This document shows positions 16,626-26,885 of a stretch of 64,000 nucleotides of DNA, piece by piece. Below the pieces are notes generated by a model. That model was not told the origin of the DNA. It saw only the letters and a program-made list of their open reading frames with translations, and made no database searches. Source of the stretch: Haloferula helveola (GTDB lineage Bacteria > Verrucomicrobiota > Verrucomicrobiia > Verrucomicrobiales > Akkermansiaceae); assembly GCF_037076345.1 (NCBI RefSeq), contig NZ_AP024702.1, positions 5,208,001-5,272,000 of the forward strand. Reading direction: 5' to 3'. The position numbers were made by a program, and so were the translations under genes. How positions within the stretch are numbered: the stretch's first letter is position 1; the number at the start of each line of letters is the position of its first letter.

Positions 16626-19600
16626 ATGAAGATCCCAACCCGCCGCCGCCTTGTCCCGCTCGTCCTTGCCTTGTTCCTGGTCCGCCCTGCGACCGCGATC
16701 GAGATCCTGATCGACACCGATTTGCTGACCGTCACCTCGGGAGGGGTCGCGTATGACTTCGGCGGCAACCTGCTGCCCCCGGATGTGCTCCCGGACGGCA
16801 CGGCGCGGTTCATCATCGCGGGAGATCTTACCCTGAATGCCGGGGATGTGCTTCGGGGAGTCGGGAGTGTCCCTGCGGTGATCATTGTCGGAAATGATTT
16901 CGAGATGATGCCCGCAGACGGTGGCACGCCCGCAGCCTTGATCGACTTCTCGGCCATTTCCGGCCAACCCGGAGCCGGAGGAGGCGGGGCGACATTGGGC
17001 GGCTCGGGTGGACGCCCCGGCATGGGTGGAGACGGAGGTGATGGAGGCGGCCGGGGAAGGCGTGGGTCTGGCGGGATCATTTACAGCCCGAACACCCCGG
17101 TCCCCCTCTCCATTACCACTCCCGGAGTGCCATCCGGGTCCGGTGGAGCCGGTGGCAATGGCGGTCCCGGTCGGGCCGGTGGCACCGGGAATCCGGGTCG
17201 GAGCGGTCAGCCCGGATTTGGAAACCTGCCTTCTTCTGTCGGGTCAGGAGGAATTCGGACTTCAGCGGGTCAGACGATTGTTGGGAACGCCGACGGTGGC
17301 GATGGTGGCGAAACGGCCGACTACGTCGTGCCGGTCTTCTTCAGCAATTCGGACCTCCGGGATCTCTTCAATCCCGGGTTCGGTTCAGAGAGTTCGTTCC
17401 GCCAGGAGTTCTATGACGGACGTGCCGGAGGGGACGCCGATGACGGAGTCGATCAACCCCTTCCCGACCCGGTTGCCCAGAAATCTGCGTACGGCAACTC
17501 TGGTAGCGGGGCCGAGAACCTCGGTGAGTTCTGGGTCCTCAGCGGAGGCAGCTCCGGCGGCAGTGGCAGTGGTGGTGCCGGCGGTCCCGGTGGTGGCGGC
17601 GGCGGAGGTGGTGGCGGTGGTGGCGGAGGCCAAGGCGAGTTCGCCGAGCCCTTCCCCACCAGTCTGCTCGATATCAGCGCGGCGGCTCTCGATGCAGGGT
17701 TCGCCTACATCATCGAGAATGTCGTCGATTCCTACCTCAAGAAGAAGGGTTTCAGCGCGGCCCTCAACATCTTCAAAATCCCGACCGTGGATGTCGGCGC
17801 AACCGGTGCCAAAGGGGGTGCAGGGGGCGATGGCGAGAAGGGAAGCAGCGGCGGCCGTGGAGGTCTTGGCGGAGTCGGTGGAACCGGTGGTGGCGCGCTC
17901 CGCATCGAAGCGATGGGCCGCATTATCCTGCATGGCGTGACCGACGTTTCCGGCGAAGATGGCTACCCCGGTCTCGACGGCTTGGCGGGCGTGGCCGCTG
18001 GAACCGATTTCGACAACGGCTCGGCAGGTGGCAGCCGGATCATCAGTCTTGGGATGTCCACCATTCTCTCGCCCTTCGGTGCTATTGCCACGCTGATCGA
18101 TGGGCCCGCCTCCGGACGGGGCGGTCATGGCGGCGCGGGAGGAAAGGCTGGCGCCGGATCCACTGGCTTTCCCGGTGGCGAAGGTGGCGGTGGCTCCGGC
18201 GGAACGGTCATCTTCAAAGGCAGCACGATCGCCGGCAGTGGCGAGGTGGTCCTGCTCGGTGGCAGCTCCGAGCATGTGGATCCGCAGCTACGCGGAGGCG
18301 ATGGCCGACTGTTCCTCGCCACCAACCTTGAACCCGCCGACACCCCGATTGCCACCGCTTTGGCCGGGACGAGCTTGGTCACGACCCAGTCGGGTTTCCT
18401 TGCCGGTGCGACCCAGTCAGGCAGCACCGCTCCGAATCCGTTCATTGCAGGCTCACCGGCGACGCCGAACATCGTCGGCTTGGTTGGAGGCGCGGAGTCA
18501 TTCGGAATGACGGGCGAATCCGCGCTGCTTGTGCAAGCGCTAGGAGACACCTTGGTATCCCAGACCCCTGCAGAGGCCGTGATTGGCGCGGCCCGGCTCG
18601 ACGTCGGACCCGCACCCTTCGATGACGACTACGATGACCACGACCTCATTCTCGTGTTCAATCCGCGAACCTCGATTCTGACCGAGACGCGGTTCGGTGT
18701 CAGCCCGCAGGTCCTCGACGCCGGTACCGGAGAGCCGGTTCCCGATCCCCTTTTGGTCGGTCTCAGCGACGGTCTCGCTCCCTTTCACAGTCACCCGGTG
18801 ACCCTCGGTGGCTTCGCCAACGATCCGCTGTTTGGCGGTGGCGGCGATCAGGAAACCTCCCTCCTCAACGGTTACGATGTCTATGCCTTCCTTGTCCCGG
18901 AAGATACCACGACCAGCGGCCTCAACTTCTCGATGTATGCGGAGAGTGGCGGGCTGCCGTTCAGCATCGAGATCGACAAGATCGTCAACGGCCAGTTGGT
19001 CTTCGCCACTTTCAATCCGGACATCCCGGTCTATGACTCCGAGTGGGTCGGTCCGTCCACGGGCGGTCCTGACGGTTTCTGGAACGTCGCTTCGAACTGG
19101 TCAACGACCCTCGACGGTTCTCCTGTCCCGGACGTCGTTCCGAACAACGACGCGGCGCAGGCCTTCAACGTCGGCATCAACTACTCCACCGCGCAAGTCA
19201 GCCAGGACACGGTGATTACCATCGACCGGCTGGGCATCGGCGACGACAACGGACTCGCGATCCTCGACAACCAGGTGCTGGTCATCGAAAAGTTCAACGT
19301 TCGTCCCAATGCGGGGGTCATCGATAATGCCGGCAGCATCACGCTGAACTCGACGGGCAATCCGACCTCACTGCGATTCAGCGGCAGCGGAATGCTTTTG
19401 ACCGGAGGCGGGATCTTGAGCACCACGCTCGATCCGAACAACCTGATAGCCGGCATCCGGAGCAGCGACACCCTGATCCACGACACGCCGCATACGATCA
19501 GCGCGAGCGGCGGCCTCGGAGGGGATAGGCTCGGGATCATGAACCTCGGCACTATCAGGGGTTTGACCGGGAGTCTCGGCATCATCCAGAGCCTCGTCAT

Positions 19601-22600
19601 CGACCCGATCGGAAATGCTGCCAGCGCCTCGCCGGGATTCGTCAACAGCGGCGTCCTGCTGCCGGTGCCGGATTCCGGAACGATCCGGCCCGCGACCGAT
19701 TTCAGTGAGATCCGGCTCTTCGACGGCTACTTCAGAAACGAGGTTGCGGACGGGATCGACTTTGAGCGAAGCGCCCCCTCCACGACCTCCCAGACCATCA
19801 CGCTGGAGGACGCGAGACTTGAAAGCACCGGTGAGTCGCTCGCGCTCGACCGCGCGAGCTTCGTCCTGCACATCACGGGCGAGAGCATCATCGAGAATCT
19901 TCACCTCGAACCCTTCAGTGGCTATGTGATCATCAACGATGCCGATCTGACGCTCGACCAGAGCATCATCGAAGTCGGTCAGCAGTTCGGTTTCCCCAAA
20001 GCCCTCGATATCCCCGCGGAGTCCGTCGAAAACAACACGACGATCCGCAATAGCTCGGTGAGCGGAGCGGTCTTCGACTGGTACTGGGACGGGCTCGATC
20101 CGGTCGCGACCTGTGGTGCCGATCCGGAACTTGAGTTGGGTTTCCCGGAGTTCACTGTGCCTCTCGACGGACCATCGGTGACACTGGCAAATACCGAGAT
20201 CCGGGGCAACTACTGCCACCAGCGTGACCTCGATGTCATCCTCTATGAATACGGTCTCCTCCCGGACCTCGAGGGTTACAGCGAGTACTTCGATGAGTTC
20301 ATCGAGCCTCACGATCTCATCACCTTGTCAGCAACTCCCGAAAATCTGATCCTGCGAGGCTACCTCAAGAATGACGGACTGATTGAGTTCGACGCTCCGC
20401 CGCTGGCAAGCGAGGTCACGGTAGGCATCGACGGCAATGTGTCCGTCAGCGGAACCGGCGGCTGGAGGGCCAAGGGGGGGCTCACACCCGCCGGGCTTCG
20501 GGTCCCCCGCTTTCGATTCGCGGGCGCCAATCCCGGCATCACTGACCGGCTGCAAATCGGCCCGGATCAGGATCTTTACTGGCCGATGATGTCGCCGGAC
20601 GGACTGTTGATCGACAACGAGGGCCTCATGGTTGGTGTCCGATCGGACTACGACCACAGCCCGCTGGCCGTGCCCGACCCGACGGCGGCTCTGGCGGATA
20701 TCCGCGAGCCCGTGTTCATGACCAATCACGGCGTGCTGGAACCCGGCTCGCCCTTTGGCGGAGGCACCGTGGACAATACGGGCGGGATCGTCGCTCTCGG
20801 CGAAAGCGGAAGCTATCTGGAGAATCTCACCATCGCCGGTGGCGACATCGTGCAGCACCACCACAAGTCGCTCTGGACGCCGAACGACTTCTTCACGATC
20901 GAGCCCTACAACCTGATGGCGGTTGCCTTCAATACCGAGTTCAGGGACACGCGCATCTCGTCGCCCTACGCTTTCGATCCGGCGCTGCCCTTCGGTGACT
21001 TCATTTCCAGCCCGGAGATCGAGGGCGCGCGGGGTGTTGCGATCTTCGAAGCGAGTAACTTCGCAAAGCTGAACCCATCGGTTCTGATCGATCCGGTTCC
21101 CCTTATCCTCAACGATGTTCACATCTCGACTCACTGCGTTTTTCCGGAAAGCGAACTCGCCGGTGTCATGACGGTGGATCCATCGGTGAATCTGCTCTTC
21201 GACCGAGTTGAAGTCAGGGAAGGATTCTCGTTCGACCTCTCCAGCGGTCAACCGAATGCGATCGTGGTCTACAACGGACTCGGTGGAGATTCCTCGGGCT
21301 TCGTTCTACCGTCCGGGCTCCCCTTCTATGCCGGTGGGAGTCTCGGAAGCGATACGCTGGCTATCGTCAACGAGACCGACATCCGGCTGTTTCCGACGAC
21401 CGGACTCAATGCCCCCGGTCTGCAGACCATCACGCTGGACGCACCGGGCGATGCGACCGCGCCGGTCGGCTTCGTCAACAACGGCACCATCCTCGCCGTG
21501 GATCCCTTTGTTCCGATTGAGGGCGACCTCACGATCCTTCCCGGTCATTACGACAACACCAACGGCGAGATCATCATCGCCAACAACTGCGACGTCACCG
21601 GGGCGCTGATCGAAGGCGGTCTGATCCGCCGGGACCCGACATCTGGCGCAGGCTACATCGGCACGAGCGGGGCGACCTTCCGGAATGTGACGCTGGATGT
21701 GCTTGAGATCTACGGCGATTCGATCCTTGAGAACTGCACCCTGCTCAACTCGGATCCCTCGAGTTATGGCTATGTCCCGGGAGGAGGCATCACTGTTCTG
21801 GGGGACCTTACGCTTGAGGGCTCCGGTTCCAATCTCGGGTTCGAGTTCGATTCGATCCCGACCGTCGACGATCCGACGGTCGACCGTGTCGTGATCCGAC
21901 CCGATACCGAGGTCTATCTCAGTGCCTCGTACTCCAACACTCCGATCAACAGCCTTGTGAACGAAGGCACGCTCTCCGGCGATTTCGGATACTTCACGAC
22001 TCCTCTGGTCGAGTCCGGTCAGACCCTCGCGCTGACCACAACCGTTCCCGCTCCCGACGCTCCGATTGGCGAGGTCGTGACCCTCGCGGAGTTGGGCATC
22101 ACCGAGGACCTGATCGTGAATGGAACCAGCACGATCCGAAACTCCGGGTTGATCAATATCCTCGAGGCCGACATTGTCGAGGCGGTGATCGACAACACGG
22201 GCGGCCGCATCGAGGGAGACACGCTTCGCATCGGCGATTCCCTGATCAGCAATGTCGGCGGAACGGTCTCGGCCTTCGAAATTCAACTCTACAACGCAAT
22301 CATCTACGGCGGCGCCATCGGTGGGAACATCCTCGTTGAGGCAAATGGCGCCGGGCTTGAGTTCGGGCGGGAGTCCATCACCACGTTTCAGGACCTCACC
22401 TTCGACAACGTTGACCTGATCAATGAGGGGGCCTTCATCTTCTGCTCGGGCACGATTGCCGATGATCCCGCCAGCGTTCCGTCCTACATTGAGAATCTCG
22501 GAGAGGTATCGATCGCCGGAACGAGTTCGATCGTCAGCATCGGCGGATTCCTGAACCACGACACGCTGAGTCTGAACGGAGGAACCCTGAGCGTGCTCAC

Positions 22601-25600
22601 GGAGGTCACCCATGAGGCTGATTCCCTCGTGCAGGGCACTGGAACCATCGACTTTCCGACTGGAACGGCGGCGGTCCGTGGCGAGATCTCTCCCGGCTTC
22701 TCCGCGGGTCAGATCGACTTCACCGGTGACCTCGATTTCGATCCTACGACCGACATCCTGATCGAGATCGGCGGCACGGCGCCAGGGTCGGAGTTCGACC
22801 AAATCAACGAGGCGGGCACCCTTCCGCTCGAACTCGACGGAACGCTTTACGTCACCCTGATCGACGGCTTCTCACCCTCGCCCGCCGAGACATTTCCGAT
22901 CATCACCTCCAACGAGCCGATCACCGGCAGCTTCGGCAATCGCCAGAGCGGCGGAAGGATCTCAATCCCCGGGGTGGGATCGTTCCGTATCGATTACGGC
23001 GTCGGAAGCCCGTTCGATCCGAATCAGGTGGTGCTGAGCGATTTCTCGACCGCGCCGGGGAATGACATCCACTTCGTCGATCTCGATGCAACCACCGGTT
23101 TGAACGACGGAACTTCCTGGACCGACGCGTTCGTCGACCTGACGAGTGCACTCGCCATCAGTCAACCCGGTGACGAGATCTGGGTGTCGGAAGGAATCTA
23201 CACGCCCGCCGTCGGCTCCTACGTCCTGAAGCGCCAGGTCTCGATGTTCGGCGGCTTTGTGGGCAGCGAGGCGTTGCGCTCCGAGGCCAACACCGACCCC
23301 GCCACGAACAACACCGTGCTCAGTGGCAATGACACCATCGACATTCTATTGAGAACAAGTGGCCCGGGCCAGGCAACGCGGATCGAGGGTTTCACGGTGA
23401 CTGCTGCGAATGTCACCGGGATCGTCTGCGGCGAGAACTCCCGGGCGAGCATTCGGAACTGCCTGTTCACCGTCACCAACAGCACGGGCCTCAGCGCTGA
23501 CGATTCTTCCCCTACCGTCGATTCCTGCACCTTCCTTGGAAACACGCTCGGAGCGGTTTTCAACAGTGCCTCCCCGATCATTTCGCGCTGCCTCTTCAGC
23601 GGCAATACCGCGCGGGCAGTGTCGGCAGTCGACTCGGACCCGCGGGTGTTCGACACCACCTTCGACGGGAACACCGCGACCTTCTATGGGGGTGCGGTCG
23701 AACATCGGGGAGAGGGCTCGGCCGAATTTTATCGCTGCTTGTTCACCGCCAACTCCACGAGGGTCCGTGGAGGCGCGGTGCGGGTGCTGACGTTGCTAAA
23801 CCGCCCGACCAAGGCGGTCGCGAGCTTTGTCGATTGCGAGTTCCGGGGCAACGAGTCGAAGTTCTTGTACGCCCCACCGCTGCCCGGTGATCCCGGGAAT
23901 GGAGGTGCGATCCTCAGCGATGGCGGCGATGTCGTTCTCACCGGTTGCCTCTTTTCAGGGAACCTTGCGGATGGCGACGAAGGCCTCGGCGGAGCGATCC
24001 ACTGCGATGGCGGCACGCTTACCGTGACCAACTCCACGATTACCGGAAACCGCTCGATCGGAGCCGGCGGCGGCATCTATGCCATCGACTGTTCCCCGGT
24101 GATCACCAACACCATCGTTTGGAACAACTCAGCCGCCGGCGCCACGGATACGGTTTCGGCATCCGTCTCCAGTAGCGGTCTGTTCAGCTTTAGCCACAGC
24201 CTGATCGCGAATCTCGATCTCTCGTCAACCGGCACTGGCAATCTCGACGGAGCCGACTTCAGGAACGATCCGATGTTCCGGTTGAACGCCAGCCCATCCG
24301 CCGCTCCCAGTCAGTCTGGCGACTTGCACCTCTCGCTCTACTCCGCAGCGGTCAATGCGGGAGACAACTCGGCGAGCACAGCCGTTACCGATCTCGATGG
24401 CTCGCCGCGATTCGTCAATGCCGTGGATCTCGGAGCTTACGAGTTCCAACCCAGCCTTCCCGAGCAGAACGTCTACTCGGGTTCGCTGCTCGTGACGCAA
24501 CTCGGTCCGGGCAACACGGCGGCGGAGGTCTTCGTTGAGACCTCGCTGTCGTCCTCGCCCGGTGTGTTGGTCAATGAGCCGTTCTGCAATAGGGGGGATC
24601 ATTACCCCGTGCTGCCGTTCGGTGCACAGACCGCCACGGACGGGATCATGTTGTCCTGCGCGCGGCAGAACCTTCGCAACAACGATGGGACTGCGTATCC
24701 CGGTTTTTCGACAACGTCCGTCCAGGGCGGCGAGTATTTCATCTCGAGCTTCCACCCGATCAATTCCGAGCACAACGTCGACCTCGCCTTCGCATGGTTC
24801 CCTTTCGACTCTTGGCTCGGCGCCATCACATTCAACAGCGTCAACGGTGGACCTAGCACCTCCTTCCGCCTCTCCCCCGGTCTCAGCTTCGGCACCGGCA
24901 CGAGTGCGAACCTGCGCGAACTCGGAGGCGGTGTTTACACGGTCGATCTCCGCTCCGTCGATGCGACCGCCACTCCGGACAATGGCATCCTTCTGGTCAA
25001 CCACGCCAAGAATGAAGACAACTTCGCGCTGTCCCGCGCCAACGGCAACGGCACCTTCACGATCTACATCCACGACGATCAGGTGCAGGGGGCGGCCTAC
25101 GAGCAGGACCCCGTCTCTTTCGTCTATGTTCCGCTCTCGGCAGTCGGCAACACCGAGCTCGTCGCTGCCGGCCGAGTTTACGACGACGGCGGCGGTGTGC
25201 CGCAATCGGATGTTTCGGCGGGCACTTACAGCATCACCAAGGGGGGCACCGGGCGCTGGTATCTGACGATCGATGGTCATGATGACTCCAGCGGCACGCT
25301 GTTGGTCAGTCCGGAAGGTGGTGGTGTGAACAATGTCGACAACCTCGTTTCCTACGAGTGGGACGCGGCAAACGCCCGCTGGGTGATCGAGTCAAGAGAC
25401 CTCCCGAACAGTCCCTACCCCTTGCAGAACGGTGGGACGGGAGAGAATATGTTCAGCTTCGCGTTCTTCGCACGTGAGCCTGTTTCCGTATCCACGAATT
25501 TCGCCGGCTTGTTCCCCGGGCTCGATCCCTTGGACGACGACAATGGCAACGGTTTCTCGAACTTCGACGATTACGCCGGCGGCTTTGACCCGACCCTTCC

Positions 25601-25874
25601 CACCGGCACCGCTAATCTCCCGACCCTGCAGCTTGCCGGCGGCCAGTTGACACTGACACACACCCTCCGCTCACCGGGGGAGGATATCGGCTTGCTCTAC
25701 AAGCGCACACCGGACCTTGAGAACTACTTCCCGCTCGTCGAAGGACTCGACTACCAGATCCTGTCGCTGACCCCTGTCGTGCCCGGCCGCAATGAGGTCT
25801 TGATCGAACTTTTCTTCGATACATCAACGGATCCGCGGATGTTCTATGTCCGGGAATTCTTCGAGAATCCGTAG
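16626..25874 (+). CDS. Giant secreted Gly-rich / right-handed beta-helix surface protein
   Basis: A 3082-residue protein with a signal peptide (MKIPTRRR, hydrophobic core, cleavage after PATA near residue 25). Residues about 115-570 hold five Gly-rich tracts, including an almost pure Gly run near residue 325-335 (nt 17590-17630), alternating with 'IIVGNDF' or 'LRIEAMGRIILHGV' type strands, as in bacterial Gly-rich solenoid proteins. From about 800 to 2060 there are repeated 'NNGTI / DNTGG / NEG' beta-strand repeats of a passenger-like solenoid. Residues about 2145-2610 are a polymorphic-outer-membrane-protein type beta-helix ('GDEIWVSEGIYTP', many 'CLFSGN / CTFLGN' turns). The end carries a calcium-loop segment 'LDDDNGNGFSNFDDYAGG'. 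No C-terminal barrel, LPXTG or PEP-CTERM sorting signal is visible. Likely exported or surface-attached; role unknown. Confidence 0.85.
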   Translation: MKIPTRRRLVPLVLALFLVRPATAIEILIDTDLLTVTSGGVAYDFGGNLLPPDVLPDGTARFIIAGDLTLNAGDVLRGVGSVPAVIIVGNDFEMMPADGGTPAALIDFSAISGQPGAGGGGATLGGSGGRPGMGGDGGDGGGRGRRGSGGIIYSPNTPVPLSITTPGVPSGSGGAGGNGGPGRAGGTGNPGRSGQPGFGNLPSSVGSGGIRTSAGQTIVGNADGGDGGETADYVVPVFFSNSDLRDLFNPGFGSESSFRQEFYDGRAGGDADDGVDQPLPDPVAQKSAYGNSGSGAENLGEFWVLSGGSSGGSGSGGAGGPGGGGGGGGGGGGGGQGEFAEPFPTSLLDISAAALDAGFAYIIENVVDSYLKKKGFSAALNIFKIPTVDVGATGAKGGAGGDGEKGSSGGRGGLGGVGGTGGGALRIEAMGRIILHGVTDVSGEDGYPGLDGLAGVAAGTDFDNGSAGGSRIISLGMSTILSPFGAIATLIDGPASGRGGHGGAGGKAGAGSTGFPGGEGGGGSGGTVIFKGSTIAGSGEVVLLGGSSEHVDPQLRGGDGRLFLATNLEPADTPIATALAGTSLVTTQSGFLAGATQSGSTAPNPFIAGSPATPNIVGLVGGAESFGMTGESALLVQALGDTLVSQTPAEAVIGAARLDVGPAPFDDDYDDHDLILVFNPRTSILTETRFGVSPQVLDAGTGEPVPDPLLVGLSDGLAPFHSHPVTLGGFANDPLFGGGGDQETSLLNGYDVYAFLVPEDTTTSGLNFSMYAESGGLPFSIEIDKIVNGQLVFATFNPDIPVYDSEWVGPSTGGPDGFWNVASNWSTTLDGSPVPDVVPNNDAAQAFNVGINYSTAQVSQDTVITIDRLGIGDDNGLAILDNQVLVIEKFNVRPNAGVIDNAGSITLNSTGNPTSLRFSGSGMLLTGGGILSTTLDPNNLIAGIRSSDTLIHDTPHTISASGGLGGDRLGIMNLGTIRGLTGSLGIIQSLVIDPIGNAASASPGFVNSGVLLPVPDSGTIRPATDFSEIRLFDGYFRNEVADGIDFERSAPSTTSQTITLEDARLESTGESLALDRASFVLHITGESIIENLHLEPFSGYVIINDADLTLDQSIIEVGQQFGFPKALDIPAESVENNTTIRNSSVSGAVFDWYWDGLDPVATCGADPELELGFPEFTVPLDGPSVTLANTEIRGNYCHQRDLDVILYEYGLLPDLEGYSEYFDEFIEPHDLITLSATPENLILRGYLKNDGLIEFDAPPLASEVTVGIDGNVSVSGTGGWRAKGGLTPAGLRVPRFRFAGANPGITDRLQIGPDQDLYWPMMSPDGLLIDNEGLMVGVRSDYDHSPLAVPDPTAALADIREPVFMTNHGVLEPGSPFGGGTVDNTGGIVALGESGSYLENLTIAGGDIVQHHHKSLWTPNDFFTIEPYNLMAVAFNTEFRDTRISSPYAFDPALPFGDFISSPEIEGARGVAIFEASNFAKLNPSVLIDPVPLILNDVHISTHCVFPESELAGVMTVDPSVNLLFDRVEVREGFSFDLSSGQPNAIVVYNGLGGDSSGFVLPSGLPFYAGGSLGSDTLAIVNETDIRLFPTTGLNAPGLQTITLDAPGDATAPVGFVNNGTILAVDPFVPIEGDLTILPGHYDNTNGEIIIANNCDVTGALIEGGLIRRDPTSGAGYIGTSGATFRNVTLDVLEIYGDSILENCTLLNSDPSSYGYVPGGGITVLGDLTLEGSGSNLGFEFDSIPTVDDPTVDRVVIRPDTEVYLSASYSNTPINSLVNEGTLSGDFGYFTTPLVESGQTLALTTTVPAPDAPIGEVVTLAELGITEDLIVNGTSTIRNSGLINILEADIVEAVIDNTGGRIEGDTLRIGDSLISNVGGTVSAFEIQLYNAIIYGGAIGGNILVEANGAGLEFGRESITTFQDLTFDNVDLINEGAFIFCSGTIADDPASVPSYIENLGEVSIAGTSSIVSIGGFLNHDTLSLNGGTLSVLTEVTHEADSLVQGTGTIDFPTGTAAVRGEISPGFSAGQIDFTGDLDFDPTTDILIEIGGTAPGSEFDQINEAGTLPLELDGTLYVTLIDGFSPSPAETFPIITSNEPITGSFGNRQSGGRISIPGVGSFRIDYGVGSPFDPNQVVLSDFSTAPGNDIHFVDLDATTGLNDGTSWTDAFVDLTSALAISQPGDEIWVSEGIYTPAVGSYVLKRQVSMFGGFVGSEALRSEANTDPATNNTVLSGNDTIDILLRTSGPGQATRIEGFTVTAANVTGIVCGENSRASIRNCLFTVTNSTGLSADDSSPTVDSCTFLGNTLGAVFNSASPIISRCLFSGNTARAVSAVDSDPRVFDTTFDGNTATFYGGAVEHRGEGSAEFYRCLFTANSTRVRGGAVRVLTLLNRPTKAVASFVDCEFRGNESKFLYAPPLPGDPGNGGAILSDGGDVVLTGCLFSGNLADGDEGLGGAIHCDGGTLTVTNSTITGNRSIGAGGGIYAIDCSPVITNTIVWNNSAAGATDTVSASVSSSGLFSFSHSLIANLDLSSTGTGNLDGADFRNDPMFRLNASPSAAPSQSGDLHLSLYSAAVNAGDNSASTAVTDLDGSPRFVNAVDLGAYEFQPSLPEQNVYSGSLLVTQLGPGNTAAEVFVETSLSSSPGVLVNEPFCNRGDHYPVLPFGAQTATDGIMLSCARQNLRNNDGTAYPGFSTTSVQGGEYFISSFHPINSEHNVDLAFAWFPFDSWLGAITFNSVNGGPSTSFRLSPGLSFGTGTSANLRELGGGVYTVDLRSVDATATPDNGILLVNHAKNEDNFALSRANGNGTFTIYIHDDQVQGAAYEQDPVSFVYVPLSAVGNTELVAAGRVYDDGGGVPQSDVSAGTYSITKGGTGRWYLTIDGHDDSSGTLLVSPEGGGVNNVDNLVSYEWDAANARWVIESRDLPNSPYPLQNGGTGENMFSFAFFAREPVSVSTNFAGLFPGLDPLDDDNGNGFSNFDDYAGGFDPTLPTGTANLPTLQLAGGQLTLTHTLRSPGEDIGLLYKRTPDLENYFPLVEGLDYQILSLTPVVPGRNEVLIELFFDTSTDPRMFYVREFFENP

Positions 25875-25962
25875 GCGCGGGCGCCGGCATTCCAAATTCA
25901 AGGACGGCTTCCAATGGAACGATTTCGGAATCCGGGGGAGATTTCTCCGATTCTAATTCCAG

Positions 25963-26343
25963 ATGCCAACCTGTTCCAGCTGCGGGGCCCCACTCGCATT
26001 TGTCGGGGTCCGGTCATTCGAGACCAATGGCCAGGCCATTGATGATCTCGCTTCCGGACTCCGGGCCGAATTTGCGCCCCGGCATCACCTGAGGCTTTTC
26101 GTCTGTCCCGGGTGCGGCACGGCACAGCTGCGGCTCCACGACTCGGATTTCGCCCGGCTTCAAGAGCGGCGCGCGGCGCATGAAATTGTCGCCCGGCTGC
26201 GTGAGGAGTATCAGTCGGTCCAGAAGCATCCCAAATGGCGGGAGTTTCTCGCTTCCGACCCGGCGAACCGCTATCTTGAAGGGTTCGATCAGGAGGCCAC
26301 CTTCGCGGCATGGCTCGCGGAACGGCCTTACTCGGTCGAGTGA
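25963..26343 (+). CDS. Small zinc-ribbon-like protein of unknown function
   Basis: A 126-residue cytoplasmic protein. C4-S-S-C7 near the start and C48-P-G-C51 further in form a possible split zinc ribbon of the kind that reads 'CSSCGAPLAF ... LFVCPGCGTAQL'. The remainder is helical and charged. The gene stands alone between the giant secreted protein and a small lipoprotein, all on the plus strand. No specific function can be assigned. Confidence 0.7.
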   Translation: MPTCSSCGAPLAFVGVRSFETNGQAIDDLASGLRAEFAPRHHLRLFVCPGCGTAQLRLHDSDFARLQERRAAHEIVARLREEYQSVQKHPKWREFLASDPANRYLEGFDQEATFAAWLAERPYSVE

Positions 26344-26403
26344 CGGGAGAAACCCCAAGTTTTCCTTTGCCCGCGATCCCGATCGGTCGAAGTATGGGAC
26401 GCT

Positions 26404-26670
26404 ATGAAAATTGTCAGCCTCCTGATCTCGACCTTCGCCGTCCTCACGCTCAGCTCCTGTGTCGTGGATCCTTACCCGCCCGTCTCCGGGCCGATCGGTG
26501 CGTCCCACGATGCCGAAAGGAAAGCCTACGAGCAGGGCTTTGGTTTCGGTCGGAAGGACGCGCGCGCAGGCCGCAATTCGAACTTCATGCTCTACAACAA
26601 CTACTACAACTCTTCGACCAAGAAGGAGTTCCAAGCGGGCTACAATGCCGGCTACCGCCGCGGCCGCTGA
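26404..26670 (+). CDS. Small lipoprotein
   Basis: An 88-residue protein with a type II signal peptide: MKIVSLLISTFAVLTLSSC, with the lipobox cysteine at residue 19. The mature part is rich in Gly, Tyr, Asn and Arg ('FGFGRKDARAGRNSNF', 'FQAGYNAGYRRGR'), and the paired G-x-x-x-G-R motifs suggest two similar short repeats. Function unknown. Confidence 0.75.
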   Translation: MKIVSLLISTFAVLTLSSCVVDPYPPVSGPIGASHDAERKAYEQGFGFGRKDARAGRNSNFMLYNNYYNSSTKKEFQAGYNAGYRRGR

Positions 26671-26718
26671 GCCGCTTTATCCAGTGCCGGCGATTCGTTG
26701 AGAACGGACCGCTGGAGC

Positions 26719-26793
26719 TGGAGCCTGTGGTCGGATTTGAACCGACGACCTGCTCATTACGAATGAGCTGCTCTACCCCTGAGCTACACAGGC
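26719..26793 (-). tRNA. tRNA-Thr (CGT)
   Basis: On the minus strand the sequence folds as a complete cloverleaf: acceptor GCCTGTG/CACAGGC, D stem GCTC/GAGC, anticodon stem GCTCA/TGAGC with loop TTCGTAA (anticodon CGT), T arm GTCGG-TTCAAAT-CCGAC, discriminator T and an encoded CCA (75 bases in all). The CGT anticodon reads ACG codons for threonine. Confidence 0.95.
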
Positions 26794-26885
26794 ATTGCGC
26801 TTCGGGCGGGCGGGAATGAATCAAAGTAGGGGGGCGGCGTAAAGCAATTCCTGCGCCGTCCCCCGCTCTGTATCGAGCCCGGCCC

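Noticed and set aside
21306-22802. 498-codon minus-strand frame inside the giant protein gene
   Set aside because: Shadow of a GC-rich coding frame; no start context, no domain, and the plus frame is continuous through it.
16626-25874. Classical autotransporter
   Set aside because: No C-terminal outer-membrane beta-barrel of about 270 residues is present; the end is a soluble calcium-loop and beta region.
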